Below, piece by piece: positions 5,173-12,595 of a DNA stretch of 12,595 nt (the stretch's first letter is position 1; each line of letters opens with the position of its first letter). The notes beneath the pieces were generated by a model. That model searched no databases, had not been told where the DNA came from, and was given only the letters and a program-made list of their open reading frames with translations. Both the position numbers and the translations under genes were made by a program. The DNA is taken from NCBI GenBank assembly GCA_964631295.1, contig CAZVXI010000087.1, forward strand, positions 1 to 12,595, in the 5' to 3' direction. Source of the DNA: CAZVXI01 sp964631295. Its GTDB lineage: Bacteria; Planctomycetota; Phycisphaerae; Phycisphaerales; SM1A02.

Positions 5173-6051
5173 ATGTCCAAACGCATCAGAACGCTCATTG
5201 CTGTTGTCCCCGTCGCCGCCATCACGATCGGCGGCCTGTTGGCGGGCACGGCTTCCACGGCGACCCAGCCGCAGGATTCGCAGCAGGAACGCGTCGACCC
5301 GATTCGACTGCTGATCAATCAGATCGATGAACTAAACACGGAGATCATGAGTCTCCGGCAGCAGGTGGCCGATGCGGAGCTGCGCGCATCGACGGCCGAG
5401 CAGGATCTCGCAGAACTTCGGCAGTTCATCGCCGACAACGACCAGTACGGCCAGGATTTCGCTGAGTACGAACGCGTCAAGGCCATCGCCGAGCAAGAAT
5501 CGCGGCAGCGCGAACTCGAACAACTCCGTGCACGGCGGGCGCAGGAAGAAGCCCAGCGACGCCAGCGCATGCGCGAAGCCCGCGCGGAACGCGACCAGCG
5601 CCGCGCGGAACAAGCCCTCTTGCGCACCTATCGCGAGGCAGGCTTCTCACACCTCGGCCAGGCTGTGCTGCTCAGTCGCATGTCATATAACTATCGCACA
5701 AGCGACCAGACACGCAGCCGCGTCGACTATGCGCCCGGCCTTGGCCACTACCAGCGGTTGTATCCGAACCAGCAGATCGACTACTCACGCATGACATTCT
5801 CCGGCAGCGTCGTCAACGCATCCGATGAAGTCCGCAACATCGGCGTGGCGATCACTTTCTTCGATCGTCGCGGTTATCAGGTGGGCAACGAAATCGTCGA
5901 GGTGCGCAACGCAAGGCCAGATGTTCCCTACCCGTTCACATCAACGATCGACATGGCACTCGACCGCGCGTTTGCAACATCGAGCCAGCATGTGCTCTAT
6001 GCGGACCCCGCTACACCCGAAGATGACGTTGAGACAACCGACGGCGGCTGA
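5173..6051 (+). CDS. Exported coiled-coil protein with a C-terminal beta-sandwich-like region
   Basis: A 292-residue protein I cannot name. Residues 1-30 resemble a signal peptide or membrane anchor (MSKRIRTLIAVVPVAAITIG, then GLLAGTASTA). From about 42 to 155 the sequence is heptad-like and highly charged (LINQIDELNTEIMSLRQQVADAE, then Arg/Glu/Gln-rich runs), a long coiled coil. Residues 205-260 read like a small beta-sandwich of the FxLYD kind: MTFSGSVVNASDEVRNIGVA, then ITFFDRRGYQVGNE, then PYPF. That resemblance is by eye only. The start is the ATG at 5173 with AGGAG at 5162-5166; the open frame continues upstream to 5086 but lacks support there. It follows the PEGA lipoprotein gene in the same direction, and its stop lies 15 bases from the end of the convergent VWA gene. 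A role as an envelope scaffold is a guess. Confidence 0.8.
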   Translation: MSKRIRTLIAVVPVAAITIGGLLAGTASTATQPQDSQQERVDPIRLLINQIDELNTEIMSLRQQVADAELRASTAEQDLAELRQFIADNDQYGQDFAEYERVKAIAEQESRQRELEQLRARRAQEEAQRRQRMREARAERDQRRAEQALLRTYREAGFSHLGQAVLLSRMSYNYRTSDQTRSRVDYAPGLGHYQRLYPNQQIDYSRMTFSGSVVNASDEVRNIGVAITFFDRRGYQVGNEIVEVRNARPDVPYPFTSTIDMALDRAFATSSQHVLYADPATPEDDVETTDGG

Positions 6052-6066
6052 GGCGGCACTGTTGGT

Positions 6067-9000
6067 TCAATCGCCCCGCTCCCGCTGCTCGCGCGCGCGC
6101 CGCCTTGCTTCCAGCAGGCTGCTGGTCGTCTCACCGGGCGCGACGTCGGGTGTTTCATCTGCGGTATCCGGCGTGGCCCGGCCCTTTTCCTGATCAGGTT
6201 TGCCGGCCTGCCCATCGTCGTCGGTCGTATCCGAAACAGATGACTTCCGCCGGCCAAACAGGGCGTCAAGAGCGCTGCGAACAGCGGCCGGGTCGCTCGC
6301 TGCGCGCTCGGTTGCACTCGACTCGCGCTCTTCATTCGGCTGCGCCACCCTGTTCTGCCGATCTCGCTTGCGCTGTGCGAGCTGCTCAGCAGCCGCGGCG
6401 CGAGCTTCCATCTCACCTTCGGCAAACGCGCCTGGCGCATCGGGCGATTCAGATGTCACCATTGTCGAGCGATCAATCCGAGGTCGGCGTGACTCAGTTG
6501 CATCGCGCTCCTGCACCGCAGGTCGCTGGAAGCGTTGCCCGAGATTCCGCAGCGACGCGGTTGTCGCGATCGCACGTTCCCCCTGCTGCCGAGTCGATGC
6601 CACGCGCGCAAATGCCCTGCCTGCCAATGCGCGCACGCCCGCGGCACTCCATGCAATGCGACGGCAGGCAACATCCAGCAACAGCAACGCGACCGCCCAC
6701 AGCAGAACATCCCGCCAGATCGGCAGCAGTGAGCGCGAACGCGGCAGGGTCGATCGATCGAACATGTTCACCGCCTGCGGATCGTCGAGCAGCAACTGCC
6801 GCCCACCTGTCTGCTGCGCGATCTCCTGCAGCAGGCTGACGTTCGACTGGTATCGCCGGAGTTCTGCACTCGTTGATCGGCTCGCACCGCCGAACACCGG
6901 GATCGGCGGGAGGCCCGGCCGGTTCGCCGTGAGCGTCGCGATGTAGTTGCCGCTCTGGTCAGCCGGGATTGTCGTGGCAAATCGCTCAGGCCCTACCTGT
7001 GGCAACCGCACCGGTACTGCCTCGCCGTCCGGGCGATATACCGTGCCAGTCACCGTTGCGTAGTTGAGTTCGCGCGCCGCCGATGCGTCGTCGGACTCAT
7101 CCGTTGGAACCAGCGAAAGTTCGATCTGCAACTCATCATCGACGATGCGCGTCACAAGTTCTGCCTCGCGGGTTGCGGGCGGGCGGCTTGTGAGTCGCGC
7201 GAGCTGTGTCCAGAACGACTGAGCGGCCGGGTAGTCAACCCATGCGCTGCTCCATTGCCCGAGCGCATCACTCGTGAATGCCGCGACACGCCCAAGCCCC
7301 GCCTGCCATTGCGCCAGCAGCGGCTCGCCATCGGGGTGGATCATCTCCAGCGAAGCACGCGGGTCAGGCCTCGGCGCTGTGATGACCAGTCCTTCCAGCG
7401 GTGCCGATGCATTGTCCAGCCCGGCAGCAATCGCTGAACCAGTCGGGCGAACCTGCGGCACGAACGTGCCTTCCTTGATCAGCGGCTTGTTGATGATCTG
7501 CACCGAATCCACGAGTACGCGTGGCAGGATTTTCGGGTTGCGCACCGGGTAGAACTCGCCCTCGCCGATCTCTGCGAGCCGTTCGAGTTGCTGATAGTCT
7601 GCCTGGTCGCCGACGGCGATTGTCGTCACGCGAATGTCTGCTTCGCGCATGCGCCGCACAAGCCCTTCAAGGTCGCCGCCCTCCGTCTGGCCGTCGGTCA
7701 GGCAGACGACGCGCTTCTTCTCCACCTCGACATCGCGCAGCATCGCGAACGCGCGCTCAAGCGCCGGCGCGAGGTTCGTTCCGCCATCAGCGCGGATGCC
7801 ACGCACCTGCTCAGCAAGTACGCGTGGATTCTCGTTTATCTGGAGCGGCACGACGATCTGCGCGAACAGATCAAACGCAACGACGCCAACCAGGCTGTCT
7901 TTTCGGAGCGATTCAATAGCCAGCGCTGCACCCTCATTGGCAACCTCCTGCTGGCTTGCGCGCGCGCCGCCGACCGGCCGGTGCATCGAGCCTGACTTGT
8001 CGATCACCAGAACCAGCGCAGCGCTTGGCAGGCGCAGTTCCTTCGGCGGATCAAGCAGCAACGGCAGCAATGGCTCGATCTGCGTGCCTGCCCAGCCCCC
8101 CGGACCAAAGCTCGATGTCCCCCCCGACATGATCAGCCCCCCGCCAAGATCATTCACGAAGCGCGCAAGCAGCGCATGCTGCTCGAGTGTGAGGTCATAC
8201 GACGCGATGTTGTCGAGAATCACAAGGTCGTTGCTGGCAACTCGCATGATCGTCTGCGGAAACGCGCCGGGCGCGACAACGCTCACACGCAGCCCTGCTT
8301 CTTCCAGCATCTGAGCGAGCGGGTTCAACTGTTCCTCGCCGAGCCGATCCACGATCATGATTCGTCCACGACTCGGCGTGATCGTGAACGCTTCAGCAGA
8401 GTTGTTTTCAACGAGCGCATCCTCGGCGGGAACATCTGCCTCAAAAGACGCCTCAAACTGATTGACCGATTCATCCGGCAGCGCCACTTGCGCAACATGC
8501 ACGGACTGCCCTGCCGACAGCGCAACCTCGCGAGATCTGCCCGGCTGCGCGCCATTGAGATCGACCGGCAGACCATTGTTGGTCAGCGTGAGCCTGCCTC
8601 GAGTCGGCTGTGTCGCCTCCAGCACCATGCGCACAGAGACGGTCTGTTCGGGTTGCGCGTTGGGCGGTGCCTCCACGCGCACCACCTGCACATCACCGGC
8701 AACGTTGTACGCGATCGGAAGAACATCGATGGGAATCGTGAGTTGATCAGTGCCGATGGCCTCCACCTGCACCGCGCCGGCACCGGCAGCCTGCTGCGCT
8801 GCGAGTTGAGCGTTGCCGAGCGTCTCGTTCCCGTCACTCACGAGTACGATCCGCCGCGCGGTATCGCCGGGAAACATGGCAAGCGCCAGTTCGATCGCCC
8901 GGGAAATATTCGTGCCCTCGACACGCTGCACGTCGAGCGGAGCGTTGGCGAGGTCGATGCCGCGCGAAGGCGTTGCGATCACGGCCGCCTGGCCATCGAA

Positions 9001-9363
9001 TACGATCAGGCCGAAGCGGTCATCATCCTGCTTGATGTCGACCGCGTTGCGAAACCACTGCCTCAGATATTCCAGATTTGACTGACGGCCCAGTTCGGGA
9101 ATCTCCGGCAGATTGGCAAATCGTCTCACCGATGCAGACACATCAAGCAGGCCGACGACCGTCAGTTGGTGATGCTCGCGGACGATGCGCGGCTGTGCCA
9201 GCGCGAAGGCAACAGCCGCCAGCAGGCCCGCCCGCAAGAGCAATGCTGTCACGCGGCGTGTGAAGTCGAAGCCGGCTGCTGCCCGCCAGCCGACAATCAC
9301 AAGTGGAATGGCTGCTGCAAGCAGCAGCAACCATCCTGGTTGTTCAAATCGCAGCATCATCAC
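6067..9363 (-). CDS. Large membrane protein with two VWA domains and a GATase-like fold (BatA-type N-terminus)
   Basis: A 1098-residue protein. BatA-like start FEQPGWLLLLAAAIPLVIVG gives TM1 (10-27), and TM2 spans about 38-57. VWA domain 1 (about 67-212) has MIDAS residues DVSAS 74-78, Thr151 and Asp177. A beta-rich linker covers about 215-330. A glutamine-amidotransferase-like region begins RGRIMIVDR (332-340), with GGGLIMSGGTSSFGPGGW at 407-424 but no catalytic cysteine in the usual place. VWA domain 2 (about 449-620) is inserted there, with DKSGS 455-459, Thr529 and Asp557. The motif LLAQWQAGLGRVAAFTSDA (682-700) resumes the fold. TM3 lies about 884-900, then a charged, probably disordered 195-residue tail. 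Positive-inside logic puts both VWA domains in the periplasm. Both MIDAS sites look able to bind metal; the partner is unknown. The start is one of three consecutive codons GTG-ATG-ATG, 3 bases after the upstream stop. Confidence 0.87.
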   Translation of the reverse strand: MMMLRFEQPGWLLLLAAAIPLVIVGWRAAAGFDFTRRVTALLLRAGLLAAVAFALAQPRIVREHHQLTVVGLLDVSASVRRFANLPEIPELGRQSNLEYLRQWFRNAVDIKQDDDRFGLIVFDGQAAVIATPSRGIDLANAPLDVQRVEGTNISRAIELALAMFPGDTARRIVLVSDGNETLGNAQLAAQQAAGAGAVQVEAIGTDQLTIPIDVLPIAYNVAGDVQVVRVEAPPNAQPEQTVSVRMVLEATQPTRGRLTLTNNGLPVDLNGAQPGRSREVALSAGQSVHVAQVALPDESVNQFEASFEADVPAEDALVENNSAEAFTITPSRGRIMIVDRLGEEQLNPLAQMLEEAGLRVSVVAPGAFPQTIMRVASNDLVILDNIASYDLTLEQHALLARFVNDLGGGLIMSGGTSSFGPGGWAGTQIEPLLPLLLDPPKELRLPSAALVLVIDKSGSMHRPVGGARASQQEVANEGAALAIESLRKDSLVGVVAFDLFAQIVVPLQINENPRVLAEQVRGIRADGGTNLAPALERAFAMLRDVEVEKKRVVCLTDGQTEGGDLEGLVRRMREADIRVTTIAVGDQADYQQLERLAEIGEGEFYPVRNPKILPRVLVDSVQIINKPLIKEGTFVPQVRPTGSAIAAGLDNASAPLEGLVITAPRPDPRASLEMIHPDGEPLLAQWQAGLGRVAAFTSDALGQWSSAWVDYPAAQSFWTQLARLTSRPPATREAELVTRIVDDELQIELSLVPTDESDDASAARELNYATVTGTVYRPDGEAVPVRLPQVGPERFATTIPADQSGNYIATLTANRPGLPPIPVFGGASRSTSAELRRYQSNVSLLQEIAQQTGGRQLLLDDPQAVNMFDRSTLPRSRSLLPIWRDVLLWAVALLLLDVACRRIAWSAAGVRALAGRAFARVASTRQQGERAIATTASLRNLGQRFQRPAVQERDATESRRPRIDRSTMVTSESPDAPGAFAEGEMEARAAAAEQLAQRKRDRQNRVAQPNEERESSATERAASDPAAVRSALDALFGRRKSSVSDTTDDDGQAGKPDQEKGRATPDTADETPDVAPGETTSSLLEARRRAREQRERGD

Positions 9364-9366
9364 GGC

Positions 9367-12180
9367 TTATTCGCCGCCTTTGCCGGGTGAAGACGATCCG
9401 GAGCCAGCCCCGGATGGCGACGGCGGCGGCGGCGACGGCGGCGACGGCGGCGCCTCCGACTCGCCCGTCGCTTTGCTGCTCACGCGACCGAAGTATCTGC
9501 GGATCAGATCGTGATAGCGACGCGGCACTGCGGATTCGTTGACGGCCCGCTCCGCGACACGCTTTGCTTCGCGCACGCGGCGCGACAGCGCTTCGTTCAC
9601 ACTGCCCGGTTCTGCCGAGTCCTGTGCACCATCGCCCATCAACTCGCCGATCGTGCGGCTGGCAGGGTCGTCGTTGGCATCCACGACATCTTCTGTGCCC
9701 TGGGCGCGGAACCGGTCGCCGGATTCTCCCGCAGGATCGATCTCTCCGCCGGGTTGTTCGCCGGGTCTGATATCATTGCCTGCGCCATCTGCATTGCGCA
9801 CGCCGTCCGCTGTCGGATCGGAAGTTTCGGGCTGTTGCTGCGATTCATCGCCCGCGCCGGGCTGCTGTCGATCCTGACCCGGCTGATCACCGGCAGGCGG
9901 CTGCGGCTGATTCGGCTGATTGCCTTGCTCACGCTGAAACTGTTCACGCCATCGCTCTTGCTGCTCGGGCGACATATTCTCGGCCATGCGCCGAGCGATC
10001 TCGCGCAAGCGCTCTGCATCCTGTTGATCGCGCTCAGCTTGCTCGCGACGTTTTTCGAGGTCGCGCAGTGCATCGCCGGGCGATGGCGGTTGCGAAGGAT
10101 CCGCCCCCGGTTGCGGCGATTGCTGATCACCCTGCTGATCGGGCATCGGCTGAGGCTGCTGGCCTGGCGTTGATTCGGGCTGCTGCTGGTCTTGCTGCCC
10201 CCGCTGCTGCTCTTGCTGGCCAGTCTCCTGCTCACCTTGCTGTTGCTGATCCTGCTGCTGCTGCGCATCGGGCTGTTGAGCCTGCTGGTTCTGTTCGGGC
10301 TGAAGTGCGTCGCCCGGCGGCTGCTGGTCCTGCGGCTTGTCTTCAATCGTGTCCGCTGCATCGCGCAGGGAATCTGCGACCTTCTTCCCCTGCTCATCTG
10401 CTCGCTGTTCTGCAGTCCGCCTGCGCTGCGCCTGTTCGATGTCTTCAGCAAGTTCGCGCGCCCGCTGCTCGTCGATGCCTTCCTCGCGCAGTCGCCTTTC
10501 GATTTGCTCGCGCGATGGCGCGCTCGACTGACGCTCGCCGCTGCGCTGTTGCTCGTTGGCCTCTGAAGGCGAACGCTCCTGCTCACCGCCCGGCTGTGAT
10601 TGCTGGCCATCCGACGGCTGCGGGTCACCGTATTGTGGCGGCTGATCCTTGCTGTCCGACTGCTGTGTCGACTCAGCCTGCTGCTGCCCTTCGCCACCAG
10701 CCTCGCGCGATTTCTGATCACGTTCTTTGCCACGTTGATCCTGCTGTTGCTGATCGGGCGGCGAACTCTGCTCGCGCTGCTGCTGATCTGTTGGCGTCTG
10801 ATCCTGCGTGTCCGGCGGCGGGATGTCCTTTGTTTGAGACTCATCCTCTGCCGCATCAGCCTCGCTCTGCTGCTGGTCAGCCGGGTTCTTCTCGTCGGGT
10901 TGGTCGTCAGCCGTCGGCGATTCGGGTTGTTCGGACGGCTGCGACTCACCGGACCCGGGCGGATCTGTCTGCGGCGGCTCGGGCTCAGCGAGCAGATCGT
11001 TGATTGCCTGCTCATCCACGCCCTGTTCGCGCAATGCGTCACGCAGTTGCTCGATCCGTTCGCGCAACTCCGCATCGCGTGATGCGCGCTCCGCGACATC
11101 TTCTGCCGTCTCGCCGAGCGATCGCAGGTCATCGGCAAGCTGCTCACGCTGGGCATCGCTCATCGTCTCGCGCTCTTCGAGCAGGCGTTCGAGCGCATCG
11201 GCAGCGCCGCCAAACTCACCATTGCGCAGTTTCTCGGCGAGCTGTTCCGCGGTCATCGGCGCATCGGGCGACTGCCATCGCTCGAACCGCCGGGCGAGTT
11301 CTTCCTGTGCATCCGCGTCGGCCCGCGCGCGGCGCTCCAACTCTTGTGCAGCATCGCTTATCTCTGCCGCGGCCTGCTCGCGCTGTTCACGCAACGACTG
11401 CTCGGATGGTTCCGGCTGCTCCGACATCTGCTCTGCGATGCGATCAAGTGCATCAAGCCGTTCATTGATCGGGTCTTCGCTTCCCTGGCTGCCTTCCGCA
11501 ACAGCATCCTGGGATGCGTTGACATCAGTCGCCTCGCTGCGCAGCGTATCAAGCGCCTGCTGCACATCGCTGGCCACTGCATTGCGCTGCTCGATCAACT
11601 GTTGACGCTCGGCGATTTCATTTGTTGACAGGCGGTGTCGCGCCAATGCGAACGAGGGAAGGAACGCGACAGTGAGCGCGAGAGCAACAGCGCTGATCCC
11701 CCCGATCTGCCAGATGGATGTCAGGCGCAGCGGCACAGCGGTTCGCGGATTGATCTGCGATGCGACGCGCTCGGCATCTGCCGCAATGAACATTGAGAAA
11801 TCAACACGGCCACCCGGGTCGTTCGGCAATCGCACGCGGCCTTCGCGCAGTTGTTCTGCCGTGGCGATTCGATCGCGCGTGCGCATGCGTCGGTCCACGT
11901 GGCTGGCAGCATCAAACAGGCTCGGCGCACGAACCAGCGCCCCGAAACTGCCTGCAAGCAGCCCGGCGGCCGGGCCGATGGCGTACCACCACGGGTTCAT
12001 CTCGACGGGCAGGATCCCCAGCACGCGATCGACGAGCAGCACCAGCAGAGCGACGCCGGCACCGATCACCATACCCAGCCCTGCCCGGTGCAAGGCAGCA
12101 TTGGCCATCAGCCGTGCGCGCGTTGCAGCGACAAGCCGTTGCAGCGCATCAGTGGTTCCTCGCTGTGTTCCCCGTGTCAT
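9367..12180 (-). CDS. DUF4175-like membrane protein with long Gln/Pro/Asp/Glu-rich regions
   Basis: A 937-residue protein. TM1 (about 35-54) and TM2 (about 64-83) are followed by SHVDRRMRTRDRIATAEQL (93-111), a motif typical of these proteins, then TM3 (about 157-178). A largely helical, charged region runs to 400. Low-complexity Gln/Pro/Ser/Asp segments cover about 400-555 and 615-705, and again about 750-815. Helical islands sit at 556-612 and 703-750. The end, VNEALSRRVREAKRVAERAV then VPRRYHDLIRRYFGR (861-899), is the conserved terminal helix pair of the family, followed by a Pro/Ser tail. DUF4175-like genes accompany VWA/Bat genes in planctomycetes and alphaproteobacteria; the function is unknown, with an envelope complex or stress role proposed by context only. 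The ATG at 12178-12180 lacks a clear ribosome site. With the VWA gene 3 bases behind, the two are surely co-transcribed. Confidence 0.84.
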   Translation of the reverse strand: MTRGTQRGTTDALQRLVAATRARLMANAALHRAGLGMVIGAGVALLVLLVDRVLGILPVEMNPWWYAIGPAAGLLAGSFGALVRAPSLFDAASHVDRRMRTRDRIATAEQLREGRVRLPNDPGGRVDFSMFIAADAERVASQINPRTAVPLRLTSIWQIGGISAVALALTVAFLPSFALARHRLSTNEIAERQQLIEQRNAVASDVQQALDTLRSEATDVNASQDAVAEGSQGSEDPINERLDALDRIAEQMSEQPEPSEQSLREQREQAAAEISDAAQELERRARADADAQEELARRFERWQSPDAPMTAEQLAEKLRNGEFGGAADALERLLEERETMSDAQREQLADDLRSLGETAEDVAERASRDAELRERIEQLRDALREQGVDEQAINDLLAEPEPPQTDPPGSGESQPSEQPESPTADDQPDEKNPADQQQSEADAAEDESQTKDIPPPDTQDQTPTDQQQREQSSPPDQQQQDQRGKERDQKSREAGGEGQQQAESTQQSDSKDQPPQYGDPQPSDGQQSQPGGEQERSPSEANEQQRSGERQSSAPSREQIERRLREEGIDEQRARELAEDIEQAQRRRTAEQRADEQGKKVADSLRDAADTIEDKPQDQQPPGDALQPEQNQQAQQPDAQQQQDQQQQGEQETGQQEQQRGQQDQQQPESTPGQQPQPMPDQQGDQQSPQPGADPSQPPSPGDALRDLEKRREQAERDQQDAERLREIARRMAENMSPEQQERWREQFQREQGNQPNQPQPPAGDQPGQDRQQPGAGDESQQQPETSDPTADGVRNADGAGNDIRPGEQPGGEIDPAGESGDRFRAQGTEDVVDANDDPASRTIGELMGDGAQDSAEPGSVNEALSRRVREAKRVAERAVNESAVPRRYHDLIRRYFGRVSSKATGESEAPPSPPSPPPPSPSGAGSGSSSPGKGGE
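9416..9452. repeat. GGC/GAC triplet-rich tract inside the DUF4175-like gene
   Basis: A run of GGC and GAC triplets on the plus strand, coding on the minus strand for the tail rich in Pro and Ser (about residues 911-923). The imperfect 12-base period (GGCGACGGCGGC) suggests slippage-driven expansion. It lies after the last conserved helix of the protein, so length changes would probably be tolerated. Confidence 0.6.
10066..10983 (-). repeat. Low-complexity CAG/GAC-rich coding region (Gln/Pro/Asp/Glu)
   Basis: This stretch encodes residues 400-705 of the DUF4175-like protein and is dominated by CAG, CAA, GAT and CCG codons, with runs such as DQQQQDQ and QQQQDQQQQGE. A helical island at residues 556-612 divides it. 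On the plus strand the same DNA reads as CTG-rich, producing spurious leucine-rich frames. The composition is typical of a disordered linker. Confidence 0.7.
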
Positions 12181-12248
12181 ATGTGATTATTGGCAGCAAC
12201 AGCCCGCCCGGACGCAAAATATCCCGCGCGCAACCCCAACAGATGCGT

Positions 12249-12254
12249 TACAAT
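12249..12254 (+). promoter_or_regulatory. Candidate -10 box for the rightmost plus-strand gene
   Basis: TACAAT, five of six consensus bases, in the divergent region between the DUF4175-like gene and the next gene on the plus strand. It would give a leader of about 95 bases before the ATG at 12357. No -35 box is clear. The gap 12181-12356 shows no other gene; on the minus strand an AATAAT lies just upstream of the ATG at 12180 and could serve that gene. Confidence 0.25.
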
Positions 12255-12356
12255 GGCGACAGCAGGCACGGACCGCACCCGCGATGCTGCAATCGCCCGC
12301 TACGCCAACGGATGGATCGACCTTCGTGACCCTTCCCAAACCCGCGGGGTGAGACC

Positions 12357-12485
12357 ATGGCAGATTCGCAGCAATCACAGGCCGGTGCTGGCATGCCGTC
12401 GCAGGATGCAACCCGGCGCATGGACGAACCCTCGCCGCTTCAGCCCGGCGAACGTCGACAGTTTTATCGCCTGGCTCAGCTATGA
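12357..12485 (+). CDS. Start of an unidentified, probably frame-broken gene
   Basis: ATG at 12357 is preceded by GGGGTGAG (12346-12353), a plausible ribosome site. It opens a 42-codon frame beginning MADSQQSQAGAGMPSQDATR and ending YRLAQL before TGA at 12483-12485. The start is hydrophilic and natural-looking. Beyond the stop, the next frame continues SYDDLSKSSAP to a TGA at 12511, and the third frame then reads PEHDRPSIAFCHHREHVEGD to the window edge. Two single-base errors (one near 12480, one in the C run 12506-12510) would join all three into one open chain, suggesting poor sequence near the end. I do not recognise a family. The divergent position beside a Bat-type pair makes a MoxR or DUF58 gene worth considering, but nothing in these residues shows it. 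Confidence 0.4.
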   Translation: MADSQQSQAGAGMPSQDATRRMDEPSPLQPGERRQFYRLAQL

Positions 12486-12595
12486 CGACCTGAGCAAGTC
12501 GAGCGCCCCCTGAGCATGACCGCCCGTCAATCGCGTTCTGCCATCATCGCGAGCATGTCGAGGGCGATTACAAGTCGCCGCCGCCGCCGGAGGAT

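Noticed and set aside
6052..6066. Possible bidirectional terminator between the convergent genes
   Set aside because: The 15-base gap and its flanks show no stem with a T run on either strand.
9311..9328. Palindrome GCTGCTGC-AA-GCAGCAGC
   Set aside because: It falls in the first membrane helix of the VWA protein, where it codes for alanine, leucine and glutamine-antisense runs. The codon choice explains it and the loop is too short for a stable full stem.
10192..10566. A leucine-rich, membrane-like frame on the plus strand
   Set aside because: It is the antisense of glutamine codons (CAG reads as CTG on the other strand), not a membrane protein gene.
9639..11156. A 505-codon open frame on the minus strand, very rich in Ser, Arg and Asn
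   Set aside because: It lies fully inside the DUF4175-like gene in another frame, and its composition is what the CAG/GAC-rich codons give when read out of frame. No family motif and no sensible start.
12190..12513. A 107-codon plus-strand frame at the right end
   Set aside because: It opens in the divergent promoter region with no ribosome site and has erratic composition. Only its last dozen residues look coding, probably as part of a frame-broken gene starting at 12357.
1..12595. tRNA, rRNA, CRISPR array, transposase, integrase or attachment site
   Set aside because: Reading both strands showed no cloverleaf-like ends, spaced direct repeats, terminal inverted repeats or transposase motifs. 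Small RNA genes could still escape a reading by eye.

Overview
The window is about 12.6 kb of GC-rich DNA from a Gram-negative bacterium, most likely a planctomycete of the Phycisphaerae type. The evidence is indirect. A secreted esterase ends in a PAPGALALL-type sorting tail followed by an arginine cluster, a pattern common in that group. There is an LptB-like ATPase start, which implies a lipopolysaccharide-bearing outer membrane. There is also a large two-VWA-domain membrane protein next to a DUF4175-like glutamine-rich membrane protein, a pairing typical of planctomycete MoxR/Bat-type loci. No rRNA, tRNA, CRISPR array, insertion sequence or phage gene was seen. Both ends look abnormal (a broken lptB reading frame on the left, broken frames next to GC-rich triplets on the right), so the window may be a whole contig with ragged ends.

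Layout. Positions 1-1170 (minus strand): two tandem DUF4870 membrane proteins (742-1170 and 269-607, the second apparently frameshifted near its start), then the first 46 codons of an LptB-like ABC ATPase (to 193) that loses family resemblance at about position 55. Positions 1171-1392: a divergent intergenic region. Positions 1393-6051 (plus strand): a GT4 glycosyltransferase, a secreted GDSL/SGNH esterase with a sorting tail, a calcineurin-like phosphoesterase of the LpxH/PlcP group, a small PEGA-domain lipoprotein, and an exported coiled-coil protein with a beta-sandwich-like C-terminus. Positions 6067-12180 (minus strand, convergent with the last gene): a 937-residue DUF4175-like protein followed 3 bases later by a 1098-residue protein with BatA-like N-terminal helices, two VWA domains with complete MIDAS motifs and a glutamine-amidotransferase-like fold. 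Positions 12181-12595: a divergent promoter region and the start of an unidentified, apparently broken gene.

How the genes may work together. The glycosyltransferase and the phosphoesterase closely resemble the Agt/PlcP pair that in alphaproteobacteria replaces phospholipids with glycolipids under phosphate limitation: PlcP releases diacylglycerol and Agt glycosylates it. Here a secreted esterase sits between them. The alternative is that the phosphoesterase is an LpxH-type lipid A enzyme, which would fit the nearby lptB. The minus-strand pair is likely a co-translated envelope complex of unknown function, and the usual moxR and DUF58 partners are not in view. Every function is assigned by motif recognition alone; no database search was run.
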